A stretch of 64,000 nucleotides of DNA, from assembly GCF_009296265.1 (NCBI RefSeq), contig NZ_WBJS01000004.1, positions 186,001-250,000 on the forward strand, in the 5' to 3' direction. The DNA comes from Thioclava sp. JE_KL1. GTDB lineage: Bacteria; Pseudomonadota; Alphaproteobacteria; Rhodobacterales; Rhodobacteraceae. Both the position numbers and the translations under genes were made by a program. Shown here piece by piece: positions 8,992-18,210 of this stretch. Numbering within the stretch: the first letter of the stretch is position 1; the number at the start of each line of letters is the position of its first letter. The notes below the pieces were generated by a model, which searched no databases, was not told the DNA's origin, and worked only from the letters and a program-made list of their open reading frames with translations.

Positions 8992-9723
8992 TCAGCCCTG
9001 CACTTTGGTGTAGGTGCCTTCGCCTGCCAGAATGCCGCGGAAGCCACCCGGCTCGTCAAGCGAGAAGACGATGATCGGCTTGTTGTTGTCGCGTGCGAGC
9101 GCGATCGCCGAGGCATCCATCACGCCGAGGTTCTTCTGCAGAACCTCGTCATAGCTGACGGTGTCGTAGCGCTTGGCGTCGTCGAATTTCACCGGGTCCT
9201 TGTCATAGACCCCGTCGACCTTGGTGCCCTTGAAGATCGCCTCGCAGGACATCTCGTTGGCGCGCAGCGTGGCGGCGGTGTCGGTCGTGAAATAGGGGTT
9301 GCCGGTACCGGCGGCGAAGATGCAGACCCGCTTCTTCTCGAGGTGGCGCACCGCGCGGCGGCGGATATAGGGCTCGCAGACCTGATCCATCGGAATCGCC
9401 GAGATCACGCGGGTGAAGACACCGAGGCCTTCCAGCGCGGATTGCATCGCCAGCGCGTTCATCACCGTCGCGAGCATCCCCATGTAATCGGCCGTCGTGC
9501 GCTCCATCCCCTGAGCCGAGCCCGCAAGCCCACGGAAGATGTTGCCGCCGCCGATCACCATGCAGATCTCGACGCCCAGATCGCGCACCGATTTCACCTC
9601 ATGCGCTATACGCGAGACGGTCGGCGGATGCAGGCCGTAGCCCTGATCGCCCATCAGCGCCTCACCCGAGATCTTCAGTAGCACGCGATTGTATTTGGCC
9701 GCGGGATGCGTCTCGGTGCTCAT
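8992..9723 (-). CDS. pyrH: Uridylate kinase (UMP kinase)
   Basis: PyrH phosphorylates UMP to UDP in pyrimidine nucleotide synthesis. The 243-residue form begins at the ATG preceded by GGAGGA; the frame stays open a further 80 codons upstream but without a site. Motifs of the amino-acid-kinase fold are clear: [12 protein letters not shown] near the N terminus, the GGGNIFRG loop, ATLRANEM and [11 protein letters not shown]. It heads the minus-strand envelope series and is divergent from miaA, with a 118-base shared intergenic region. Confidence 0.96.
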   Translation of the reverse strand: MSTETHPAAKYNRVLLKISGEALMGDQGYGLHPPTVSRIAHEVKSVRDLGVEICMVIGGGNIFRGLAGSAQGMERTTADYMGMLATVMNALAMQSALEGLGVFTRVISAIPMDQVCEPYIRRRAVRHLEKKRVCIFAAGTGNPYFTTDTAATLRANEMSCEAIFKGTKVDGVYDKDPVKFDDAKRYDTVSYDEVLQKNLGVMDASAIALARDNNKPIIVFSLDEPGGFRGILAGEGTYTKVQG

Positions 9724-9841
9724 CTGATCCTCCGATGGGCTGTTGTCATTGGCGCGCAAAATGATCCAAATAGAGCCGGGGTTCAACCTCTTGCGAAAGC
9801 GTAGAGCCCCGAGCCCGCCAGAAAGCCTGCAAGAGCCGCCG

Positions 9842-10726
9842 ATGCCGACTGCCCTGCCCGACATATCGCCGCGAACGCCCGTGCTGATCGCGGGAGCGAC
9901 GGCGAGCGGAAAATCTGCGCTGGCGCTGTCGATCGCCGAGGCCGAGGGCGGCGTGGTGATCAATGCCGACGCGCTGCAGGTCTGGTCGTGCTGGCGGGTG
10001 CTGAGCGCGCGTCCGTCGCCCGAGGAAGAGGCTCGCGCGCCGCATGCGCTCTACGGTCATCTCGATCCCGGCGCCGACTATTCCGTCGGCCACTGGCTGC
10101 GCGACGTCACCCCGTATCTGGTGGCCTTCCACGCAGGTGGGCCGCGCCCGATCATCGTGGGCGGCACCGGGCTCTATTTCACCGCCCTGACGCAAGGACT
10201 GGCGGAAATCCCTGAAACTCCTCCGGAAATCCGCGCCGAGGCCGATCAGCGACGCCTCTCGGAAGGCCATGCCGGGATGCTGGACGAGCTGGACGATGCG
10301 ACCCGCGCGAAGATCGACGCGCAGAACCCGATGCGGGTGCAGCGCGCGTGGGAGGTGCTGCGCGCCACCGGTGAGGGGCTCGCCGCGTGGCAGGCCCGCA
10401 CCCCGCCGCCGCTTCTGCCGCTCGACACCGTGGCGCCGCTTCACCTCGATCCGGATCGCGACTGGCTGGCCGAGCGCATCGACCGCCGTTTCGACCTGAT
10501 GCTCGAACAGGGCGCGCTCGACGAGGTCCGCGCGGTGGAGCCGATCTGGGATCCGAACGCGCTCTGGGCGAAGGCGATCGGGGCGCCGGAACTGATCGCG
10601 CATCTGCATGGCGAGCTCGATCTGAGCGAGGCGCGAGAGCGCGCACAGGCGGCAAGTCGCCAATATGCCAAGCGCCAGCGCACTTGGTTTCGTGGCCGCA
10701 TGAAGGCGTGGCACAAGATCACGTAG
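9842..10726 (+). CDS. miaA: tRNA dimethylallyltransferase MiaA
   Basis: MiaA prenylates A37 of tRNAs reading UNN codons, using DMAPP. The start chosen is MPTALPDI, which puts the P-loop GATASGKS at residues 18-25; an earlier in-frame ATG would add 33 residues of non-family sequence. GGTGLYF and the C-terminal [11 protein letters not shown] are conserved. The usual ADSMQVY reads ADALQVW here, with the key Asp kept. Length is 294. The ribosome-binding site is weak. It is the only plus-strand gene in this first 10.7 kb. Confidence 0.94.
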   Translation: MPTALPDISPRTPVLIAGATASGKSALALSIAEAEGGVVINADALQVWSCWRVLSARPSPEEEARAPHALYGHLDPGADYSVGHWLRDVTPYLVAFHAGGPRPIIVGGTGLYFTALTQGLAEIPETPPEIRAEADQRRLSEGHAGMLDELDDATRAKIDAQNPMRVQRAWEVLRATGEGLAAWQARTPPPLLPLDTVAPLHLDPDRDWLAERIDRRFDLMLEQGALDEVRAVEPIWDPNALWAKAIGAPELIAHLHGELDLSEARERAQAASRQYAKRQRTWFRGRMKAWHKIT

Positions 10727-10834
10727 ACTGTGACCCTGCGGCAACTGGGTGCCCGGGATTCTGTGGAAAATTCCTTGGTTCACGCGAGAGTTGCGGGCTA
10801 TCCTCCCGCCGAAATCGCGTAGGATCAAAGCATC

Positions 10835-11728
10835 GTGAAGCTCTTTTCGACACCGCCCCTTTCGCAGCTCTCGCAGGCCAAAACCGTGAAGCCCGGCGCA
10901 AGCGGCTCACCCGGCCCGGCGCCGACCGCGAGCGACCTGCCGAGCCCCCCGAGTGAGCCGCGGCTGGTGCAGATCGCGCATCTGGCAAAGGGCGGGCGCT
11001 GGCGGGTGGAGGCGATGCGCGCCCATTCCGAACCCTGCCTGCTGTGGTTCTCGCGCGGACAAGGCCGGATCACACTGGGCGGTGTGACCCGCGGCTACGG
11101 CCCCAATAACGCGATCTTCATTCCGCCGGGCGTGATGCACGGCTTCGAGATTTCCAACCAGACTCACGGTCAGGCGCTGTTCTTCGGCCGCGACACCGAC
11201 ATCACTCTGCCGCCTGCCGCCCATCACCTGCGCATCCGCGAAGCGATTGCGCAGGGCGAGATCGGCTCGATCTTGGAGGCCATCCAGCGCGAGAGCGAAA
11301 GCACGCGCCCCGCCGCCGACCGCGCGCTGCGCAGCCATCTGGGCCTGCTGAGCGTCTGGCTCGAGCGGCAGATCGCAAGCAATGCGAACGAGGCGATCCG
11401 CCCGAGTGCTGCGCGCCGTCTCGTCACGCGCTACGCCGTTCTGGTCGAGCGCGAGTATCGCGCGGGAACGCCGGTCGCGGATATCGCGCGCGAGTTGGGC
11501 GTCACGCCCACGCATCTGTCGCGCGCCTGCCGCGATGCCTGCGGGAAATCCGCGCTGGAACTGATGCAGGAGCGGCGTCTGTATGAAGCACGCCGCCTGC
11601 TGCGCGACACGCCCGTTCCGATCAAGGATATCGCGCAGCTTCTGGGCTATCGCAGCCCGGGCTATTTCTCCCGTGCTTTTCAGGCCGGAACCGGCAGCAC
11701 GCCGAACGCTTTCCGCCGCGCGAGTTGA
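10835..11728 (+). CDS. AraC family transcriptional regulator with cupin-like sensor domain
   Basis: A 297-residue regulator. After a Pro/Ser-rich lead of about 40 residues, a cupin-type effector domain (about 45-130) contains NNAIFIPPGVMHGFEI. A helical middle region follows, then the AraC/XylS double helix-turn-helix (about 200-297). The first helix pair includes VADIARELGVTPTHLSRACR, the second IKDIAQLLGYRSPGYFSRAF. Translation likely starts at GTG. The gene stands alone between miaA and the convergent aldehyde dehydrogenase, so its target cannot be read from an operon. The ligand is unknown. Confidence 0.88.
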   Translation: MKLFSTPPLSQLSQAKTVKPGASGSPGPAPTASDLPSPPSEPRLVQIAHLAKGGRWRVEAMRAHSEPCLLWFSRGQGRITLGGVTRGYGPNNAIFIPPGVMHGFEISNQTHGQALFFGRDTDITLPPAAHHLRIREAIAQGEIGSILEAIQRESESTRPAADRALRSHLGLLSVWLERQIASNANEAIRPSAARRLVTRYAVLVEREYRAGTPVADIARELGVTPTHLSRACRDACGKSALELMQERRLYEARRLLRDTPVPIKDIAQLLGYRSPGYFSRAFQAGTGSTPNAFRRAS

Positions 11729-11776
11729 CCCCCGCCAGGACAGGCCGCCTGCCCGATCCATCCGACCCCGCGACAC

Positions 11777-11808
11777 GAAAAAGGGCCGCGCCTTTGCAGA
11801 CGCGGCCC
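11777..11808 (-). terminator. Rho-independent terminator after the aldehyde dehydrogenase gene
   Basis: Read on the minus strand, an 8-bp stem GGGCCGCG/CGCGGCCC with a 10-base loop is followed by TTTTTCG. It lies downstream of the aldehyde dehydrogenase stop and could also slow transcription from the convergent AraC gene. Confidence 0.75.
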
Positions 11809-11831
11809 GGGGTTTGGGGAGGTAAACCCTA

Positions 11832-13358
11832 TCAGAAGAACCCGAGCTTGTTCGGGTTGTAGCTGACCAGCATGTTCTTGGTCTGCTGGTAGTGATCGAG
11901 CATCATCTTGTGGGTCTCGCGACCGATGCCCGACTGCTTATACCCGCCAAAGGCCGCATGGGCCGGATAGGCGTGGTAATTGTTGACCCAGACGCGCCCG
12001 GCCTCGATGCCGCGCCCGAAGCGATAGGCACGCGAGCCGTCACGGGTCCAGACACCGGCGCCGAGGCCGTACATCGTGTCATTGGCGATCTCGAGCGCCT
12101 CGGCCTCGTCCTTAAAGGTCGTCACCGACACCACCGGGCCGAAGATTTCTTCCTGGAAGACCCGCATCTTGTTGTGGCCCTTCAGGATCGTCGGCTGGAT
12201 GTAGAAGCCGTTCGCCAGATCGCCGTTGAAGCGCGCGGCGTCACCGCCGGTGAGCACCTCGGCCCCTTCTTCGCGACCGATGCTCAGATAGGACATGATC
12301 TTGTCATGCTGCTCCTGGCTGGCCTGCGCGCCGACCATCGTCTCCATCGCACGGGGATCGCCCTGCTTGATGGCTTCGACACGGGCGATGCAGCGCTCCA
12401 TGAACTTCTCGTAGATGTCTTCCTGAATGAGCGCACGGCTCGGGCAGGTGCAAACCTCGCCTTGGTTGAAGGCAAACAGCACGAAACCTTCGACCGCCTT
12501 GTCGAGGAAGGCGTCATCTTCGGCCATCACGTCGGAGAAGAAGATGTTGGGCGATTTGCCACCCAGCTCGAGCGTGACCGGGATCAGGTTCTCGGTCGCG
12601 GCCTGCATGATCTTGCGGCCCGTCGCGGTGGAGCCGGTGAAGGCGATCTTGGCGATGCGCGAGGAGCTCGCGAGTGCCGCGCCGACTTCCGCGCCATAGC
12701 CGTTGACGATGTTCAGGACACCGTCGGGCAGCAGGTCGGCGATGACTTCCATCACGACGAGGATCGCCGCCGGGGTCTGCTCGGCCGGTTTCAGCACAAT
12801 GCAGTTGCCCGCCGCCAGAGCCGGCGCCAGTTTCCATGCCGCCATCAGCACCGAGAAGTTCCACGGGATGATCTGACCCACGACGCCCAGCGGCTCGTGG
12901 AAGTGATAGGCGACGGTGTCGTTGTCGATCTCCGACATCGTGCCTTCCTGGCTGCGCAGAACGCCCGCGAAATAGCGGAAATGGTCGACGGCGAGCGGAA
13001 TGTCGGCCGCCGTGGTCTCGCGGATCGGCTTGCCGTTGTCCCAGGTTTCGGCCGCGGCGATCAGGTCGAGATTTTCTTCGATCCGGTCGGCGATCTTGAG
13101 AAGGACGTTCGAGCGCTCGGCAGCCGAAGTCTTGCCCCACGCGTCTTTCGCGGCATGAGCTGCGTCGAGCGCGGCTTCGATATCCTCTGCGGAGGAATGC
13201 GCGACTTCGCAAACCTTGCCGCCGGTGATCGGGGTGATGTTGTCGAAATACTTGCCGTTTTTCGGGGGCACGAATTTGCCGCCGATGAAGTTGTCATAAC
13301 GGTCGCGGAACGGCGAAACCGAAACGCCCTTGAATTCAGGTGCCATATCGTTGGCCAT
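11832..13358 (-). CDS. NAD-dependent aldehyde dehydrogenase (AcoD/ExaC-like)
   Basis: A 508-residue aldehyde dehydrogenase that oxidises an aldehyde, by similarity acetaldehyde or another short aldehyde, to the acid. Visible features are the NAD-site IPWNF (164-168), general base Glu264 in LELGGKSPN, and catalytic Cys303 in FNQGEVCTC. The C-terminal [20 protein letters not shown] and the end NPNKLGFF are typical of the AcoD/ExaC group linked to alcohol or acetoin catabolism. The ATG follows GGAGGAAGACC. It is transcribed alone, ends at a terminator, and has a CTGTCTC-N6-GAGACAG operator-like site 110 bases upstream. Confidence 0.93.
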   Translation of the reverse strand: MANDMAPEFKGVSVSPFRDRYDNFIGGKFVPPKNGKYFDNITPITGGKVCEVAHSSAEDIEAALDAAHAAKDAWGKTSAAERSNVLLKIADRIEENLDLIAAAETWDNGKPIRETTAADIPLAVDHFRYFAGVLRSQEGTMSEIDNDTVAYHFHEPLGVVGQIIPWNFSVLMAAWKLAPALAAGNCIVLKPAEQTPAAILVVMEVIADLLPDGVLNIVNGYGAEVGAALASSSRIAKIAFTGSTATGRKIMQAATENLIPVTLELGGKSPNIFFSDVMAEDDAFLDKAVEGFVLFAFNQGEVCTCPSRALIQEDIYEKFMERCIARVEAIKQGDPRAMETMVGAQASQEQHDKIMSYLSIGREEGAEVLTGGDAARFNGDLANGFYIQPTILKGHNKMRVFQEEIFGPVVSVTTFKDEAEALEIANDTMYGLGAGVWTRDGSRAYRFGRGIEAGRVWVNNYHAYPAHAAFGGYKQSGIGRETHKMMLDHYQQTKNMLVSYNPNKLGFF

Positions 13359-13468
13359 TGGTCTTCCTCCCAGATTTGAGCGCAACCGACAGGGCTGCGC
13401 GCCATGGGATAAGCCTGCCGAACCGCGCGCCCTGCGCATAGCCGCTCTGCGCTGGTGGAATGCATCAT

Positions 13469-13488
13469 CTGTCTCGCGCCTGAGACAG
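13469..13488. promoter_or_regulatory. Inverted repeat CTGTCTC-N6-GAGACAG upstream of the aldehyde dehydrogenase
   Basis: A perfect 7-bp inverted repeat with a 6-base spacer, centred about 120 bases before the aldehyde dehydrogenase start. The identical arms and spacing recur upstream of the GAF/Fis regulator at about 24.04 kb. A lone half-site TGAGACA lies nearby at 13572-13578. The size and position fit an activator site for a Fis-type regulator of the AcoR group. No sigma-54 -24/-12 element was found in the region. Confidence 0.7.
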
Positions 13489-13623
13489 GTGCAGCCGCAG
13501 CATTGAGGATTTGTAGGCGCGCTGAGACTATCGAAGACAGCGTGTGTCACGCGCGCTAGGAAGCGAAGTCCTGAGACACGTGGATTTCACGACGGCAAGT
13601 CGTTCAGGACCGCCCAAGCCGGA

Positions 13624-16005
13624 TCAGAAACGCGCCGTCCATCCCAGCGAAACCCCCATCGCCGAACTCTGCCCCGGCTCGTAGACGAGCCCGGCACCGA
13701 GCCGCCCGATCCCGGCCTTGCGCGAATAGCCGATCTGCAGGTCGGGCTGGGGGGCCGCGCTTTCGATATTCACCGAGGCTGTCGTCATCACGACCTTTTC
13801 GGACCGCGTATTTCCGACGGCTGCGCCGACAGCGGTCGGAACGCTCATCGTCATCTTGCCGGAGGCGAGCGTAATCGGCGTCGAAACCCCGACAGAGAGG
13901 CGGTCGTCCCCGGTCAGAAAACCGGTCTTGCTCAGGCCAATGGCATAGGCGTTCGACCTCAGCCCGCTCCCGGATTGGAGCAAACCGTTCCCGGAGAAGC
14001 TGGAGTTGCCATTCGCTGCGGTAAGCTCGAGAGTCGTCCCGTCGCCGAGAGAGACATTCATCCCGAGCTGTACGAAATGGGTATTGCTCGAAAGCCCGCC
14101 GCCGAACGCGCCCCCCACCGAGGTGCCCAGGAAACCGCCGTCTTCGTGCAGGTTGCCGACGGTCATCGAAAGCGTGCTGGCGCCGAACCGGGCATTGAGC
14201 GAACCGGCGATATATTGCGAGCTAACATCGCCCGCGCCGCCGCCTGCCTGCGAAATCGAGGCCGACACGCCATCGCCGAGACCGATTTCGTAGTGAAGCG
14301 CGGAGTCGGTGTCGAAAGACTTCAAATAAGGCGCGGCCATCGCGGCACTGTCGACCCATTTCGTTCCGGCAATCGCGGAGCTGTCGCCATGTGACAGCGA
14401 CAGGGTGCCGGTGCCCGCGCTGAAATTGACCGGAGCGGTCGCCCCCATCGCGAAAGTCTCGGTGGAGACCTGCGCGGCGCGGGCATCGGCATAGTCGGCC
14501 ACGAAGCTGCTCGCCGCCACGTGATAGCCGCGATCATAGGCATCCGTGACGATCATCCGCTGATTGGAGAGTGTCGCGCGCAGGGCGCCTGCGACACCGC
14601 GGGTTGCGCTGATCGTGCTCTGGGTGGCGGGCACGGAAGGACCGTCGAGCGAGCTGGTCGTCTCGACTTTCAGCGTTCCGGCCGGTGCCTGAGCCTGCCG
14701 GAGATTGAGCTCGCCCCAGCCATAGATCGGGTCGATCCCCACCGCACCGAGATCGGTTGCGCTGTTTTCGAGGATCTGCACGATCTGCTGACCGGTGAGC
14801 TCGGGGAACTCGCTCTTGAGCACCGCAACCGCGCCGGTGACATAGGGCGTCGCCATCGAGGTCCCGCTCATATAGGCGTAATCGCTCCCGAGATCGCTCG
14901 GGTAGGTCGAGAGGATATCCACGCCCGGCGCGGCGAGACAGTAATTCATCGCCTCGCCACAGCGGTTGGAAAAACTGGCGATCTGGTGGTTGCTGTCCAC
15001 GGCCACGACGCCAAGGATCGAGCCTTCCATTTCCGGAAAATACTCCGGCAGACCCGCCATCAGGCTCGGATTGGCACCGCCGTCATTGCCCGCGGCGAAC
15101 ACGCTGACCATGCCCGCCTTTGCCGCCGCGTCGAGCGAGTCGATGGTGGCCGACCCAAGCTGTTGGCGGATCTGGTCGGCGCTCGAAAACTGGTCGATCG
15201 TGAGCGTCTTGTTATTGCTGTCCACATAGGCCCAGCTGTTGTTCATCGAGACCGCACCGGCATTGACCGAGCGCGTGACCGCATCGGCGTAGCTGCCCGC
15301 AGGCACCGAGCCTCCGACGCCTTGCAGGATCATCAGCTTGGACCCCCAGGCGATCCCCTCGATCCCCTGCCCGTTCTGCACACCGGCAACGATCCCGGCC
15401 ACATGCGTGCCGTGCCCGTCGGTGTCGGTGACGTCAGAGGTGTTGTCGAAATAGCTGTAGGAGAGCGCGCCATCGATGTTGTCAGCGAGATCGGGATGGG
15501 TCACATCCGCGCCTGAATCGTAGATCGACACGAGCGTTCCCAACCCATAGGCCCCTTCGGCGTAGCGATAGGCTGCCTCGGTCTGCGCAAGGCCGCCGCT
15601 TGCATAATACTCGTCGGTCTCGAAACTGCTGACGCTTCCGCCAGTTCCGGTATACGGCGCGTTGCCCGAGGGCGGCGGCTGGGTGTTGCTCGAGGAGCCG
15701 GATGAGCTCGAGGACCCGCCTCCTCCTCCCCCCGCAGCGGCGGCCAGCCCCACCACACCAAGGCCAAGGAGCAAGAGCATGCTGTTGGAGCCGGTCACCG
15801 ATGTCGTGCTTGCCGCGGCAGTATCCGCTGTATTTCCCGAAGCGGTGTCAGCCGAACCGGGCGCGGCGGCGGGAGCCTGCGCGAGACCGTAGGAGACCGT
15901 CGTGCGACCCGCGAGCGCGATCCGTTGAGTGAGATCCTGTGCATGCACCTGTGTGACGGCAAGCGAGGTCAAAGCCGTCGCCGCCAGAATACGTCCCATC
16001 GTCAT
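13624..16005 (-). CDS. Secreted subtilisin-like (S8) serine protease with barrel-like C-terminal region
   Basis: A 793-residue exported protease. A signal peptide (1 to about 23, ending HAQ) is followed by a 70-residue Ala/Thr-rich stretch. Next come a hydrophobic segment (LLLLGLGVVGLAAAA), a run of six Gly, and a Ser/Pro linker to about residue 125. The S8 domain has Asp163 (SIYDSGAD), His198 (DGHGTHVAG), oxyanion Asn307 (AAGND) and Ser383 (SGTSMATP). Residues about 440-793 alternate polar and hydrophobic residues, are rich in Gly/Ser/Thr, and end in Phe (GVSLGWTARF), like an autotransporter barrel. AAGGGA precedes the ATG. Surface or secreted proteolysis is inferred; the substrate is unknown. 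Confidence 0.88.
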   Translation of the reverse strand: MTMGRILAATALTSLAVTQVHAQDLTQRIALAGRTTVSYGLAQAPAAAPGSADTASGNTADTAAASTTSVTGSNSMLLLLGLGVVGLAAAAGGGGGGSSSSSGSSSNTQPPPSGNAPYTGTGGSVSSFETDEYYASGGLAQTEAAYRYAEGAYGLGTLVSIYDSGADVTHPDLADNIDGALSYSYFDNTSDVTDTDGHGTHVAGIVAGVQNGQGIEGIAWGSKLMILQGVGGSVPAGSYADAVTRSVNAGAVSMNNSWAYVDSNNKTLTIDQFSSADQIRQQLGSATIDSLDAAAKAGMVSVFAAGNDGGANPSLMAGLPEYFPEMEGSILGVVAVDSNHQIASFSNRCGEAMNYCLAAPGVDILSTYPSDLGSDYAYMSGTSMATPYVTGAVAVLKSEFPELTGQQIVQILENSATDLGAVGIDPIYGWGELNLRQAQAPAGTLKVETTSSLDGPSVPATQSTISATRGVAGALRATLSNQRMIVTDAYDRGYHVAASSFVADYADARAAQVSTETFAMGATAPVNFSAGTGTLSLSHGDSSAIAGTKWVDSAAMAAPYLKSFDTDSALHYEIGLGDGVSASISQAGGGAGDVSSQYIAGSLNARFGASTLSMTVGNLHEDGGFLGTSVGGAFGGGLSSNTHFVQLGMNVSLGDGTTLELTAANGNSSFSGNGLLQSGSGLRSNAYAIGLSKTGFLTGDDRLSVGVSTPITLASGKMTMSVPTAVGAAVGNTRSEKVVMTTASVNIESAAPQPDLQIGYSRKAGIGRLGAGLVYEPGQSSAMGVSLGWTARF

Positions 16006-16480
16006 CAAGATCCCTTTCGCGGAAAAATGCCTGTTTCGCGGAGGTCCGGCTTCTTTTTGTTTGGATAGCCTCAGCGATACTGTGCTTCTCCCCTTGCTTC
16101 AACGACACTTGAGTTAAGCATCGGTTAAACGCGCTGGCATGTGTCGATCGCGACGCAGGGAGCCCTCGGAAAATTCATCAGCGCGCGCTTGGAAACGCAG
16201 CGGACACGGTGCGAAATCTCAATGTTTCTTGGCCCGCCTTCGCGAAGTCGCGGATGGCGGGACGTCGGATGCGCTGCGCCTCGCAAGCATGCCGGTCGCT
16301 TCGGATACACGAACAATTGAAACGTCATCGCGGCGCTCGGTCGGGTTGCATCGGCCCCTTTCGGCACAATCTGCAGCGTAGCGGGTCGCGTACCGCGGCG
16401 CGCGACGTTGAGCGAACAGCACGCATCTATGCGAGACCAGGCGGCCAAATGACCCGCGACTGAACCGCTTTGATCTGCGC
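16006..16480. other. Intergenic region with no supported gene
   Basis: About 475 bases between the protease start and the GNAT stop, both on the minus strand. It should contain the protease promoter. Open frames here have no ribosome-binding site, no domain and unusual composition, so none was called. No clear hairpin or operator was seen. Confidence 0.5.
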
Positions 16481-17299
16481 TCAACCAAGCTCCATCGTTG
16501 CGATGGCCTGCAATGATGCAGTCGTCTTCGGAGCGGTGCCGCGATACATGCGCGCCGTCTCGAAAGCCGGACTGAAGCCGCAGTCCGACAGACGGGCCCT
16601 AAGCTGCGCGTTGCTCTCGGGCAGATCGATCGAGACGGGCGCAGTCGGAAAGCGGTATGCCGCGGCGCGTGCCAGCCGCATCGCATCGTCACTCCGCTCG
16701 GCAATGACGGGCCCGATCTTGAGCCCCTCGCGACATTGCCTGACGGTCGCGAAGCCTGTGCCATCGCTGAGCCGGACGGTCTGACGGGATGGACCGTGCG
16801 CGAGCCAGCGGTGAAGGAAAGCGTCGCGCCGCACGCCAGATGCCTGCGCATCGAGCGCAATGAGGTGCTCCAAGTCGGCATGCTCGGTCGGCACGATGCC
16901 CGTGTCGTCTTCGCGTGACAGCACCCCCGTCAGCCGCAAACTCGCACCCTGACGCCGAAACCCGGAGCGCGCGTAATTGTCCTGCTGGGCCGCCACGCCA
17001 TCGAGGCCGACACTGCGCTCTCCCGCATGACGCAACGCATGTTGCCACAGGGCGAACCCGATCCCCTGCCCCCGAACCTCGGGTTTGCAGATATAAAGAC
17101 CCAGAAACGCATTATTCGCATCATGATTGACGACTGAGATCGCGGCCACAGGCGCGCCTGACACCTCCGCGACGAAGAACCCTTGGGGATCGGCTGCGTA
17201 GAAAGCCTCGGCATCCGCGAGGCCGGGATTCCAGCCCTCGGCGGCGGCCCAGTCGAGAACCGTCTCCAGCTCTGAGAGATCGGCATTTCTCAGGATCAT
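16481..17299 (-). CDS. GNAT family N-acetyltransferase, two-domain
   Basis: A 272-residue acetyltransferase. The N-terminal GNAT domain (about 1-125) has the acetyl-CoA loop EVRGQGIGFALW and a preceding FLGLYICKP strand. The C-terminal half (about 140-272) resembles the second domain of YitH/HolE-type GNATs, including MYRG near the end. Its start overlaps the stop of the GntR gene in an ATGA junction, so the two are cotranscribed. The acetyl acceptor is unknown. Linkage to GntR and the divergent importer suggests modification of the imported compound or a product of it. Confidence 0.85.
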   Translation of the reverse strand: MILRNADLSELETVLDWAAAEGWNPGLADAEAFYAADPQGFFVAEVSGAPVAAISVVNHDANNAFLGLYICKPEVRGQGIGFALWQHALRHAGERSVGLDGVAAQQDNYARSGFRRQGASLRLTGVLSREDDTGIVPTEHADLEHLIALDAQASGVRRDAFLHRWLAHGPSRQTVRLSDGTGFATVRQCREGLKIGPVIAERSDDAMRLARAAAYRFPTAPVSIDLPESNAQLRARLSDCGFSPAFETARMYRGTAPKTTASLQAIATMELG

Positions 17300-17982
17300 G
17301 CCCCCAAGGCCTCACGCAGGCTCGCAGGCGCGGACGTGCGGTTTCGCAAGTCGAGAGAGCTGAGGAGGTCGAGAAGGTGATTTTTCATCAGCTCCTCCGC
17401 CAAATCGGCATCGCGTTCCGCGAAGGCGCGCATCAAGGCATGGTGAGCATGGCTTTCGCACAGGGCCCCGCGCCGGTGCCAATAAAGCGCGATGATCAGC
17501 GAAGACCGCGCGACCAGCTGGGTGATGAATTCGGTGATCGTGGCCTGATCGGCAATCCGCGCGATCTCTAGGTGGAACTGCCCCGAGAGAAAGAGCGCCC
17601 GGCCCGCCTCGCCATCGTCGATCGCCGCGTGCTCTTCGTCGATATGGCGCTGAAGGGCAGCGAGGTCGTCCTCGGTGATCCGCTCGGCCGCCGAGCGCGC
17701 GGTGCGCGGCTCGAGCAGAGCGCGCGCCTCGAACACCTCGCGCGCCTCGCGCACCGTGGGCTGCGCGACATAGGCCCCGCGGTTGCGCTTCAGCTCCACC
17801 AGCCGGTCATGGGCCAATCGCTGCAATGCGGCTCGGATGATGGTCCGCGAGACACCATAGATCTCCCCCAGCTCCTCTTCCGACAGCTTGGTGCCCGGCA
17901 TCAGACGATGCTCGTGGATCGCGAGCGCCAGATCATTGGCGATCGTATCGGGCATCGGGGCGGCGGGGAGCGGATCGTTCAT
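17296..17982 (-). CDS. GntR family transcriptional regulator (FCD/FadR-type)
   Basis: A 228-residue regulator. The N-terminal winged helix (about 15-80) includes EEELGEIYGVSRTIIRAALQ. The helical FCD effector domain follows (about 90-215), with metal-type His residues in FHLEIARIA and the HHALMRAF segment. AAGGAA precedes the ATG; an earlier ATG would add 27 unlikely residues. It is cotranscribed with the GNAT gene and divergent from the ABC importer. The intergenic region holds an ATTGTATACAAT palindrome, typical of FCD regulators, so control of both directions by an acidic ligand is likely. Confidence 0.92.
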   Translation of the reverse strand: MNDPLPAAPMPDTIANDLALAIHEHRLMPGTKLSEEELGEIYGVSRTIIRAALQRLAHDRLVELKRNRGAYVAQPTVREAREVFEARALLEPRTARSAAERITEDDLAALQRHIDEEHAAIDDGEAGRALFLSGQFHLEIARIADQATITEFITQLVARSSLIIALYWHRRGALCESHAHHALMRAFAERDADLAEELMKNHLLDLLSSLDLRNRTSAPASLREALGA

Positions 17983-18052
17983 CTTGAGTTCCTTTCGCTC
18001 ACACGATGCCCCGGGCGATCTGCGGAGGACAAGCTGGATCGCTCCGATTCGG

Positions 18053-18064
18053 ATTGTATACAAT
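18053..18064. promoter_or_regulatory. GntR-type operator ATTGTATACAAT
   Basis: A perfect 12-bp palindrome in the divergent gap between the GntR gene and the ABC importer. TTGTATACAA matches the operator shape (TNGTNNNACNA) known for FCD-type GntR regulators. It is 71 bases from the GntR start and 147 from the ATPase gene. Confidence 0.75.
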
Positions 18065-18086
18065 GTTGTGTCGTAATTTTGCGCAT

Positions 18087-18103
18087 GCAGAAAATTTTTC
18101 TGC
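18087..18103. promoter_or_regulatory. Second palindrome GCAGAAAA-T-TTTTCTGC in the GntR/ABC gap
   Basis: A perfect 8-1-8 inverted repeat 22 bases from the GntR-type palindrome, closer to the importer. It could bind another regulator or form a short hairpin in the importer leader RNA. Its arms differ from the GntR site, so it is not simply a second copy. Confidence 0.45.
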
Positions 18104-18210
18104 TCAAATTCGAGGCAAGGTCGGATTCACGGCACCGTGAGTTCGGAAAATGATGGCGAGCTGTCTGGTTCGCACCGAAGGCTGGACCCAGATCAAAGGG
18201 AAGCGATGCG

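Noticed and set aside
13359-13600. A sigma-54 promoter upstream of the aldehyde dehydrogenase
   Set aside because: I looked for GG-N10-GC elements of the TGGCAC-N5-TTGC type and found only poor matches; the regulator also lacks the AAA+ domain.
16125-16484. A 119-codon minus-strand frame in the gap before the GNAT gene
   Set aside because: No ribosome-binding site, odd Arg/Cys-rich composition and no motif.
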